DNA of 14,120 nt. It comes from Dehalococcoidia bacterium (lineage in GTDB: Bacteria; Chloroflexota; Dehalococcoidia; GIF9; AB-539-J10). A program made the position numbers and the translations under genes. The notes below the pieces were generated by a model, which had not been told where the DNA came from, did no database searches, and was given only the letters and a program-made list of their open reading frames with translations. This document shows, piece after piece, positions 7,880 through 13,053 of this stretch (positions are counted from its first letter, which is position 1; every line of letters begins with the position of its first letter). Where the stretch lies: the NCBI GenBank assembly GCA_023229725.1, contig JALNYR010000060.1, forward strand, positions 1-14,120. Direction: 5' to 3'.

Positions 7880-8560
7880 ATGGAACGGGTGGGCGCAATC
7901 GTGCCGGCTGCGGGCCATGGACGGCGCATGGGTGGCCGCGATAAGCTGTTCCTGCCTCTGGGCGGTCGCCCGCTCCTCGCCTGGTGCATCGAGACGCTTG
8001 AAAGTTGCGACCTCGTTGGAGAGGTCGTCGTTGCTCTCAACCCGGCGGGACTGAAGCGCGCGGCGCTGCTGTCGGAGGCGCGAGGCTGGTGCAAGACGCG
8101 CGCATGCCTCGGAGGCGCCCGCCGGCAGGACTCGGTCGCCGCGGCTCTTCTCCTCCTGGGAAGCGTTGACTGGGTGCTGGTGCATGACGGGGACCGCCCC
8201 TTCCTGACCGAGCAGCTTATCCGCGACGGCATCGACGCGGCCCGTGACACCGGTGCGGCGGTCGCCGCGGTGCCGTCCAAGGACACCGTCAAAGTAGTCG
8301 ATGCGGCGGGCCTCGTTGTGCAGACCCTGGAGCGGGACGCGCTGCGCGCCGTGCAGACGCCTCAGGTCTTTCGGGCCGACATCCTGCTGCGGGCGTATGC
8401 TGTGACTGGAGAGTCCGCCACGGACGATGCCACGCTCGTCGAACGCCTCGGCTGTCAGGTGCGCCTCTATGACGGCGCCTATGAGAACCTGAAGGTGACG
8501 ACGCCGGATGACCTCGTGGTGGCGCGGGCCATTGCCCGGCGCTGGAAGGGGGCGGGATGA
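7880..8560 (+). CDS. ispD: 2-C-methyl-D-erythritol 4-phosphate cytidylyltransferase
   Basis: Third enzyme of the MEP isoprenoid pathway, joining CTP and methylerythritol phosphate to give CDP-methylerythritol. The 226-residue length is typical. The glycine-rich CTP loop PAAGHGRRMG lies at 9-18, followed by Lys22. GGARRQDSV (78-86), VHDGDRPF (101-108), the TPQVF segment and ENLKVTTPDDL near the C-terminus are all recognisable. In VHDGDRPF the catalytic Asp and Arg are kept, but the usual two alanines are Gly and Asp. The ATG at 7880 has a GGGGAG site inside the end of radA. The stop overlaps the ispF start as ATGA (8557-8560), so the two enzymes are translationally coupled. The gene for the intermediate kinase IspE is not in this window. 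Confidence 0.95.
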   Translation: MERVGAIVPAAGHGRRMGGRDKLFLPLGGRPLLAWCIETLESCDLVGEVVVALNPAGLKRAALLSEARGWCKTRACLGGARRQDSVAAALLLLGSVDWVLVHDGDRPFLTEQLIRDGIDAARDTGAAVAAVPSKDTVKVVDAAGLVVQTLERDALRAVQTPQVFRADILLRAYAVTGESATDDATLVERLGCQVRLYDGAYENLKVTTPDDLVVARAIARRWKGAG

Positions 8561-9036
8561 GAGTCGGGTTCGGGTACGATAGCCACCGGTTCGCCCCGGG
8601 TCGACGCCTGGTCCTCGGCGGAGTCGAGATTCCCCACGAGCAGGGACTCGACGGGTGGAGCGATGCCGATGTGATTGCCCACGCCGTCATCGACGCCCTG
8701 TGCGGCGCGGCATCCCTCGGAGACATAGGCCGGCTGTTTCCCCCGGGCGACCCTCGCTATCGGGACGCGTCCAGCATGCGGCTCCTCGCGTCGGTTGCCG
8801 GCATGGTCGCCGCGGCGGGATTCGACATCGTCAACGCGGATGTGACGGTGATCGCCGAGCAGCCTCTGCTGAAGACGCACATCCCGCGGATGCAGCAGGA
8901 ACTGGGAGCGGCGATGGGCATCGATGCGGCCCTCGCGACGGTGAAGGCGAAGACCAACGAGGGGATGGGGTTCGTGGGGCGCGGCGAGGGCATCGCGGCG
9001 TGTGCGGTTGTGCTGGTTGAGACGAAGAAGGGCTAG
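8557..9036 (+). CDS. ispF: 2-C-methyl-D-erythritol 2,4-cyclodiphosphate synthase
   Basis: Fifth enzyme of the MEP pathway, cyclising CDP-methylerythritol 2-phosphate to the cyclodiphosphate with release of CMP; works as a homotrimer with a metal at each active site. The 159-residue length is typical. By family numbering the zinc ligands Asp8, His10 (GYDSHRF) and His42 (AHAVIDAL) are all present, as are the LGDIGRLFPPGDP segment and the C-terminal KAKTNEGMGFVGRGEGIA stretch. The conserved HSDAD-type motif reads GWSDADV, with Trp at position 34 where the E. coli enzyme has an active-site His; see findings. Translation is coupled to ispD by the ATGA overlap. Confidence 0.96.
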   Translation: MRVGFGYDSHRFAPGRRLVLGGVEIPHEQGLDGWSDADVIAHAVIDALCGAASLGDIGRLFPPGDPRYRDASSMRLLASVAGMVAAAGFDIVNADVTVIAEQPLLKTHIPRMQQELGAAMGIDAALATVKAKTNEGMGFVGRGEGIAACAVVLVETKKG

Positions 9037-9076
9037 CGGACGATCCTCTTCGCGGCACGTCCCGGCGACGCACAGG

Positions 9077-9085
9077 TGCTACAAT
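9077..9085 (+). promoter_or_regulatory. Possible extended -10 promoter for the FmdB-type gene
   Basis: TGCTACAAT fits an extended -10 element (TG, one base, then TACAAT at 9080-9085), about 85 bases before the zinc-ribbon gene and after the end of ispF. No convincing -35 is seen. It would allow expression separate from the isoprenoid genes. Confidence 0.3.
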
Positions 9086-9171
9086 TCCGCCGAATGACCT
9101 GAGAGTCCCGGCGAGCCGCGGCCGAACCGGCGTTGCGGCGAGGGGCTCCGAAGGTTGCCTGGAGGGTGTAC

Positions 9172-9420
9172 ATGCCATTGTACGAGTATCAGTGTGAGCG
9201 GTGCGGTAAGCGGTTCGAGGTCCGCCAGTCCTTCAGCCAGGGTGGCGCTGACCTGAAGTGTCCGGCGTGCGGAGCTGCCGCGCCCCGGCGGCTCTTTTCC
9301 TCGTTCAGCTGCGCCGGCTCGAGTGACTCCGGCTTCTCGGGCGACAGCGGCTTCTCGAGCGGCGGTGGCAGCGGCTGTTCGTCATGCAGTTCAGGGAACT
9401 GCGCCTCGTGCGGCAGGTAG
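9172..9420 (+). CDS. FmdB-family zinc-ribbon protein
   Basis: Small 82-residue protein opening with the family hallmark MPLYEYQCERCGKRFE. The N-terminal zinc ribbon uses C8-x2-C11 and C30-x2-C33. It is followed by a low-complexity Gly/Ser tail that ends in further cysteine pairs (CSSC, CASC). Such proteins were first noted beside formamidase/amidase genes and are proposed to be regulators, but their molecular role is not settled. The ATG at 9172 is chosen because the family starts at MPLYEY and GGAGGG lies just upstream; an in-frame extension to 9133 adds no family sequence. It is the only gene between ispF and the TauE-type transporter and gives no clear clue from context. Confidence 0.9.
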   Translation: MPLYEYQCERCGKRFEVRQSFSQGGADLKCPACGAAAPRRLFSSFSCAGSSDSGFSGDSGFSSGGGSGCSSCSSGNCASCGR

Positions 9421-9558
9421 GCACGGCGGGCAGTGTCCCCCACCTGCGTCTCCGTGCAGACCGTCTTCCGGACGAGGCGGGCGCACGCAGTGGCGACGCA
9501 CGTATTGTCGAGTTCCACGGCCTGATGGGTCGCACGGCCCAGAACGGAAGGGAGCACC

Positions 9559-10383
9559 ATGCTTGATTTCCTTCCCATCCTCGTGGCCACCGGGGCGGTC
9601 GTCGGCTTCATGGCTGCCCTTCTCGGTGTGGGGGGAGGCTTCATCCTTGTCCCCGTCATGTACTGGGTCATGACCGGGGCGGGCGTGCCCGAAGACATGG
9701 CCCTGCGCACTGCCTTCGGCACCAGCCTGCTCGTCATCGTGCCGACGGTGCTGAGCAGCACCTACCGGCATCACAAAGCTCATGCCGTCGTCTGGCGGGT
9801 TGCGCTCGTCCTGGGCATCTGCGGCGCCGTGGGCGCACTCCTGGGTTCGACGCTTGCCGCCAGCCTTCCGAGTGCCGCGCTCAAGGTCGGGTTCGGCGTC
9901 TTCATCCTCGTCATCTCCGTGCGCATGGTTGTGGGCATCCGTTCCGAGGGGAAGCCGTGCGACCCCATGCCGGAGCCCCGAACCATCAGCCTCATCGTGC
10001 TCGGCTCCATCATGGGCGTTATCGCGGGTCTCACGGGGCTCGGGGGTGGGGCTCTCATGGTGCCTGCGCTGGTGCTGCTGTTCCACTTCCCCATGGGGCG
10101 GGCGGTGGCAACCTCAAGCGCTGCCATCATCTTCACCGCACCGGGCGGCATCATCGGCTACGTCGTGAACGGGCTGGATGTTGCGGGGCGGCTCCCGTAC
10201 AGCGTCGGCTATGTGAATCTCGCCATCGGGCTGTCGTTGATGGCGCTCAGCATCCCCATGGCGCAACTCGGCGCCCGGGCGGCGCACGCCATCGACGCGC
10301 GCAAGTTGAGGCTTCTCTTCGTCGTGCTGATGGTCTACGTGGGGCTCAACATGACGGGGCTGCTCGAGATGCTGGGGCTCTAG
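9559..10383 (+). CDS. TauE/SafE-family sulfite/organosulfur exporter-type membrane protein
   Basis: Integral membrane protein of 274 residues in the TauE/SafE (formerly DUF81) family, whose characterised members move sulfite, sulfoacetate or related anions. About eight hydrophobic segments are visible. The two family repeats each begin with a Gly-rich membrane motif: GVGGGFILVPVM near residues 23-34 and GLGGGALMVPAL in the second half, separated by a hydrophilic loop around residue 135 (RSEGKPCDPMPEPR). The substrate cannot be read from the sequence. The ATG at 9559 has a GAAGGGAG ribosome site. The 138 bases upstream hold no clear promoter, so it may be read through from the FmdB-type gene. 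It converges with the DUF62 gene, with only six bases between stops. Confidence 0.9.
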   Translation: MLDFLPILVATGAVVGFMAALLGVGGGFILVPVMYWVMTGAGVPEDMALRTAFGTSLLVIVPTVLSSTYRHHKAHAVVWRVALVLGICGAVGALLGSTLAASLPSAALKVGFGVFILVISVRMVVGIRSEGKPCDPMPEPRTISLIVLGSIMGVIAGLTGLGGGALMVPALVLLFHFPMGRAVATSSAAIIFTAPGGIIGYVVNGLDVAGRLPYSVGYVNLAIGLSLMALSIPMAQLGARAAHAIDARKLRLLFVVLMVYVGLNMTGLLEMLGL

Positions 10384-10398
10384 TCACTGCTAGGTGAC
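10383..10398. terminator. Weak hairpin between convergent genes
   Basis: GTCAC (10383-10387) and GTGAC (10394-10398) form a five-pair stem with a six-base loop across the two convergent stop codons. There is no T tract on either strand, so if it terminates at all it is weak or factor-assisted. Confidence 0.2.
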
Positions 10399-11226
10399 GC
10401 CCAGCACGCGCACCTCGTCTCCGGGAAGCGCGCCGAGTCGGGCGGCCGCATTGCCGTTTCGAAGCGAGATCTCGAGGTAGCCGCTGCTACCCAGTATCGC
10501 CGCAACGCCTGTCGTTTCCTCGTAGTGCCGGGAGATACCGTCGATGCGAACGGCGCCGATCGTTATCTCAACCGGCCCGGGCGGAAGGTGAGAGCTGCGG
10601 ATATCCGTCACCAGGTTGCCGAAGTGGTCGGCATACATCACCCGGCCGACAACTTCGTCGGGCCCGGGCACACTGGGTTTCGTGCTGGAGAGCATGGTGA
10701 GCGTGTCGGTCTTCTCTCCGAACTCGTAGGGCGACAGCCCCAGCGAGAGGCCGGCGGCAACCGGAGCGAACACGTCCCTCCCGTGGAAGGTGGGGCACAC
10801 CGGCTGCCTCCAGAAGCGAGGGTCGGTGATGGACACCGCCTCGATGCCGCGCTTGAGGCGAACCTCCGCGGTGTCGCCTCCCGTCTCCGGTACCGAATCC
10901 TCGTTGAGAGAGAGCTGTTCGATGACGTAGCTCAGCACGCCGTTGTCGGGCGCCACGAACAGCGCCCCGGGGACCTTCAGGATGATGCCGCGGCGGTCGC
11001 CGCCCACGCCCGGGTCGACAATCGCCATGTGGATGCTGTTCTTGGGGAAGTAGGGGTACGACGTGGCGAGGATGAACCCGCCCTGGCGGATGTTCTGAGC
11101 CTCGATGGCGTGGGTGATGTCGACGATGACCGCCTTGGGGTCGCGGGTCAGAATGACCCCCTTCATCACGGCGACGTACGCGTCTTCGATGCCGAAGTCG
11201 GTCAGAAGCGTGATGGGCGGAGCCAT
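10390..11226 (-). CDS. S-adenosyl-L-methionine hydrolase (adenosine-forming), DUF62 family
   Basis: Family of SAM hydroxide adenosyltransferases that split S-adenosylmethionine with water into adenosine and methionine; relatives are the fluorinase and chlorinase of actinomycetes. The 278-residue protein has the N-terminal LLTDFGIEDAYVAVMKG, VDPGVGGDRR (70-79), APDNGVLSY (92-100), FHGRDVFAPVAA (147-158) and DHFGNLVTDI in the C-terminal barrel. The Asp-Arg-His set expected for water activation matches Asp71, Arg78 and His148. A variable insert of about 20 residues follows the APDNG segment. The start ATG lies 7 bases after the secG stop, so both are likely on one transcript. No halogenase-specific insertion is evident, but the exact reaction is inferred from the family. 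Confidence 0.92.
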   Translation of the reverse strand: MAPPITLLTDFGIEDAYVAVMKGVILTRDPKAVIVDITHAIEAQNIRQGGFILATSYPYFPKNSIHMAIVDPGVGGDRRGIILKVPGALFVAPDNGVLSYVIEQLSLNEDSVPETGGDTAEVRLKRGIEAVSITDPRFWRQPVCPTFHGRDVFAPVAAGLSLGLSPYEFGEKTDTLTMLSSTKPSVPGPDEVVGRVMYADHFGNLVTDIRSSHLPPGPVEITIGAVRIDGISRHYEETTGVAAILGSSGYLEISLRNGNAAARLGALPGDEVRVLGVT

Positions 11227-11233
11227 GAACCGC

Positions 11234-11452
11234 CTACGACGAGACGACGATGATCATCGCCAGGACGATGAAGACCGACGCGAGAACCAGCGTGAGCCGG
11301 AAGAGCGTCCGCTCGATGCCTCGCCTCGTGCGGTACACGGCGTCGGGCTGTCCGAAAATCCCGCCCAGTCCCCCCCCCTGAACCTGAAGGAGTATGGCGG
11401 CGATGAGGGCGATCGCAATCAGCAACTGGCCTATAGCAAGGTACGTGGGCAC
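11234..11452 (-). CDS. secG: Preprotein translocase subunit SecG
   Basis: Small accessory subunit of the SecYEG protein-export channel in the cytoplasmic membrane. The 72-residue product has two transmembrane helices, roughly residues 3-22 (IGQLLIAIALIAAILLQ) and 48-70 (FRLTLVLASVFIVLAMIIVV). Between them is the conserved Gly-rich loop LLQVQGGGLGGIFGQ, and an ER(T)-x-x-(R)LT-type motif precedes helix two. The GTG at 11452 is chosen because the first helix must start near the N-terminus and a GGGAGGAG ribosome site lies just before it. An ATG 28 codons upstream would add a Pro/Ala/Arg-rich stretch encoded by the structured leader and is considered spurious. The DUF62 gene follows directly. Confidence 0.93.
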   Translation of the reverse strand: MPTYLAIGQLLIAIALIAAILLQVQGGGLGGIFGQPDAVYRTRRGIERTLFRLTLVLASVFIVLAMIIVVSS

Positions 11453-11474
11453 TCTCGCTCCTCCCTGGCGGGCC

Positions 11475-11511
11475 GCCGGCCGGGGCGCCGGCGACAGGGA
11501 TGCTCCCTGTC
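11475..11511 (-). other. Two abutting hairpins in the secG leader
   Basis: In the minus-strand leader, GACAGGGA/TCCCTGTC forms a perfect eight-pair stem with a three-base loop (11493-11511). It is followed without a gap by GCCGGC/GCCGGC with a six-base loop (11475-11492). Both lie between the proposed secG promoter and its ribosome site, about 23 bases before the start codon. No T tract follows, so this is not a standard intrinsic terminator. Confidence 0.5.
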
Positions 11512-11561
11512 CCGCCCAACAGCCACACAAAGGCATCAGTGGCGGCTCGCCTTGAGGTGCT

Positions 11562-11570
11562 AGTATACCA
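11562..11570 (-). promoter_or_regulatory. Extended -10 promoter for secG
   Basis: Reading the minus strand, TGGTATACT is an extended -10 element with TATACT at 11562-11567 and its TG at the upstream side. The region 16-17 bases further up has no good -35. Transcription would start near 11555 and give a leader of about 100 bases that contains the two hairpins at 11475-11511. Confidence 0.45.
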
Positions 11571-11630
11571 GTTGCAGTGTGCTCGCGAAAGCCACGCCAT
11601 GCGGGGCGGCGACTTTGCGTTTGTAATCCG

Positions 11631-11642
11631 CACTGGTAGTAT
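11631..11642 (+). promoter_or_regulatory. Extended -10 promoter for the FTR-like/CNBD reading frame
   Basis: TGGTAGTAT (11634-11642) fits an extended -10 element, with a TTGCGT-like -35 sixteen bases upstream. It points away from the secG promoter, so 11562-11642 looks like a divergent promoter region. Predicted transcription start is near 11649. Confidence 0.4.
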
Positions 11643-11711
11643 AGCGACGGTCGCGAGCCGCTCCGTCGGGGCCGGAGGGTGGGGTGGAGGCTCGCACGGG
11701 ATGCTCACGGT

Positions 11712-12473
11712 ATGGATGCGACAGGCGACAGAGCGGCGGACGTTGCACGCGAGCTCGTCGTATTCGCCCGGGCCCACGGCCTGGTGCTGCCCAACGGCGA
11801 GTGTCTCAATCGCCACGTGAACCGCTACATCGCCCTCGGCCACTGCCCCTGCGTCGAGACACGACCGCGGTGCCCCTGCGACGATGCTCTGGCCGATGTC
11901 GAGCGCATCGGACGGTGCGAATGTGGCATACTTGTCGACCCGGCGCGGCTCTGCATGCTGAGGGATCAGCGCAACAGCTCCTCAAGTCATACGGGTTCAG
12001 GAGGTGAGTCGAAAATGGTGACCATCGAGCGTCTCAAGGAAGTTGGCATCTTCCAGGGTATCAGCGATGCCGAGTTGCGAATGATTCAGGAGAGCGTCGT
12101 CCGCGTGCAGTCCTCCGGTCAGGGAACGCAGGTCTTCGCCGAGAACGGTGAGAGTTCGCAGATGTACATCGTGGATTCAGGCCGGGTGAACCTCGAGATC
12201 GAGGCAATCCCGGATACGCACCTCCAGGTCGCCTCGCTGAAACGCAACGAGGTCTTCGGCTGGGAGGCCCTTGTCCCTCCGTACAAGTACACCAGCACCG
12301 CGAAGGCCGTCGCGGACTCCATGCTCGTCGTTCTGGATGGAGCCAGCATGAGGAAGCTGTGCAAGACGTATCCCGACATCTGCGCGAGAGTGATGGAGCG
12401 CGTGGTTCGAATCGCCGCTGACCAGCTCGCGGCAACCCGTCAGCAGATGTTCATGCTGCTGCACAGCAAGTAG
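11712..12473 (+). CDS. FTR catalytic-subunit-like domain in one open frame with a CNBD-fold protein
   Basis: A single 253-residue reading frame. Residues 1-78 look like the small ferredoxin-thioredoxin reductase catalytic chain: a helix (ELVVFARAHGL), then C45-P-C47, C54-P-C56 and C69-E-C71-G-I-L-V. This is the CPC...CPC...CxC order that holds the [4Fe-4S] cluster and the redox disulfide in FTR; the first spacing is short, as in archaeal and bacterial stand-alone forms. Residues 87-101 are a Ser/Gly-rich stretch (NSSSSHTGSGGESK). Residues 102-253 are a cyclic-nucleotide-binding-type barrel. No stop codon separates the two parts. However, a near-ideal ribosome site and ATG occur exactly at the junction (12015), so the FTR part may be a fusion domain, or the CNBD may also be made alone. 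The start is uncertain: ATG 11712 or GTG 11679. No hydrophobic signal is seen. Confidence 0.5.
   Translation: MDATGDRAADVARELVVFARAHGLVLPNGECLNRHVNRYIALGHCPCVETRPRCPCDDALADVERIGRCECGILVDPARLCMLRDQRNSSSSHTGSGGESKMVTIERLKEVGIFQGISDAELRMIQESVVRVQSSGQGTQVFAENGESSQMYIVDSGRVNLEIEAIPDTHLQVASLKRNEVFGWEALVPPYKYTSTAKAVADSMLVVLDGASMRKLCKTYPDICARVMERVVRIAADQLAATRQQMFMLLHSK
11999..12014 (+). promoter_or_regulatory. Internal Shine-Dalgarno site deciding the CNBD start
   Basis: AGGAGGTGA at 11999-12007 is fully complementary to the 16S rRNA 3' end, with seven bases to the ATG at 12015. It lies inside the long open frame (encoding the Gly-Gly-Glu part of the linker) and argues that ribosomes start afresh at 12015, whatever happens upstream. 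Confidence 0.7.
12015..12473 (+). CDS. Cyclic-nucleotide-binding-domain protein without DNA-binding domain
   Basis: Product of the internal start: 152 residues, beginning with the standard CNBD opening LKEVGIFQGISDAELRMIQ, then a beta-roll with the MYIVDSGRVNLEI strand-turn, the FGWEALVPPY segment where the phosphate-binding cassette should be, and C-terminal helices ending in LLHSK. There is no winged-helix domain after the barrel, so it is not a complete Crp/Fnr regulator. The canonical FGE-(x)-AL...R(A/T)A cassette is altered: Glu is replaced (FGWEAL) and no Arg is present in YTSTAKAV, so binding of cAMP or cGMP is doubtful. Similar single-domain CNBD proteins are known, from memory, beside redox and hydrogenase operons. 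Its position ahead of iron-sulfur and flavin subunits fits a sensory or regulatory partner role, which is inference. Confidence 0.85.
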   Translation: MVTIERLKEVGIFQGISDAELRMIQESVVRVQSSGQGTQVFAENGESSQMYIVDSGRVNLEIEAIPDTHLQVASLKRNEVFGWEALVPPYKYTSTAKAVADSMLVVLDGASMRKLCKTYPDICARVMERVVRIAADQLAATRQQMFMLLHSK

Positions 12474-12482
12474 CCGCGGCGT

Positions 12483-12513
12483 GGCGACCGGCGCGAATGG
12501 CGTACCGGTTGCC
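12483..12513 (+). other. Hairpin after the CNBD gene
   Basis: GGCGACCGG (12483-12491) pairs with CCGGTTGCC (12505-12513) over nine positions including one G-U pair, around a 13-base loop. It sits ten bases past the CNBD stop and before the ribosome site of the next gene. There is no T tract; it could be a processing or mRNA-stability element. Confidence 0.35.
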
Positions 12514-12552
12514 CTTGTCCTCCGTGGAGAATAGTGGAAGGGGGATTCGACG

Positions 12553-12891
12553 TTGCGGTACGTACATCTGCCCGAAGGCTCCGATGAGCAGAGCGGGCAC
12601 GGAGTGCGGGCGCGCTGGGGCGAGCGGACGGCCAGCCATGGCGGACGTGAGGTCCTGTACCTCGTCACGGATGCCGTGGTGGATACCGTCTGCTGTGGCG
12701 ACCGCGTCTTCCACTACGCTACCGTGCTGGGCTACGTCACGGACTGGAAGTACACCCGAGATGCGAGCGGTCTACCCGTCTCCCTCGTCGAACCTGTCGC
12801 TGATGCCGCCACTCGTAAGGAAATTGAAGACCTGCTCAAGCGGGACGATGCCGAACTGCAGGTCAGCTTCCGTGCCGATGGGGAACAATAG
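12553..12891 (+). CDS. Unrecognised small protein in the redox cluster
   Basis: Not recognised. The 112-residue soluble product would start at TTG 12553, which is preceded by the purine-rich GGAAGGGGGA at a suitable distance; no ATG or GTG fits better near the front. The N-terminal 30 residues are polar and Gly/Arg-rich and may be disordered. The middle (REVLYLVTDAVVDTVCCGDRV and similar) looks like alternating strands, with an adjacent Cys-Cys pair at about residues 47-48. The C-terminal part has a predicted charged helix (AATRKEIEDLLKRDD). No signal peptide or membrane segment is visible. It lies 79 bases after the CNBD gene and before the promoter of the iron-sulfur subunit, on the same strand, so it may share a transcript with the CNBD gene. 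Coding character is plausible but not proven. Confidence 0.6.
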   Translation: MRYVHLPEGSDEQSGHGVRARWGERTASHGGREVLYLVTDAVVDTVCCGDRVFHYATVLGYVTDWKYTRDASGLPVSLVEPVADAATRKEIEDLLKRDDAELQVSFRADGEQ

Positions 12892-12905
12892 TCGCAGACG
12901 ATGTA

Positions 12906-12935
12906 TTGACACCCTTTTTGACGGCTGCCTATAAT
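12906..12935 (+). promoter_or_regulatory. Perfect-consensus sigma-70 promoter
   Basis: TTGACA (12906-12911) and TATAAT (12930-12935), both exact consensus hexamers, are separated by 18 bases. Transcription would start near 12942 and give a leader of about 110 bases before the iron-sulfur subunit ATG at 13054. The leader contains an 11-base palindrome, TCTCGACGAGA (13024-13034), which could be an operator or a small hairpin; no FNR- or CRP-like box is recognisable. Confidence 0.65.
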
Positions 12936-13053
12936 GGCACGCTCATGCCAGCGTTCCTTCGGTCAGTCGACAGGATAGCGGACGCGCACTTACCCTTGAG
13001 CTGCTTTTCCCTGTTTCACGGGTTCTCGACGAGACTGAACGGTTCTGGTTGTT

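Noticed and set aside
9300..9420. Cys/Ser/Gly-rich tail of the FmdB-type protein as an unusual metal-binding peptide
   Set aside because: Gly/Ser-rich tails, often ending in cysteines, are common in this family, so it is not a novelty.
9421..9558. Promoter or RNA gene between the FmdB-type gene and the TauE-type transporter
   Set aside because: No hexamer pair with proper spacing, no strong hairpin and no tRNA-like fold could be found by eye.
11453..11536. 28-residue N-terminal extension of SecG from an upstream ATG
   Set aside because: It would precede the first membrane helix with a Pro/Arg-rich stretch encoded by the two hairpins, whereas GTG 11452 has a strong ribosome site.
12400..12425. 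TGGTTCGAATCGCC stretch resembling a tRNA T-arm
   Set aside because: It lies inside the CNBD coding frame (RVVRIAAD), and no acceptor stem, D-arm or anticodon arm can be folded around it.
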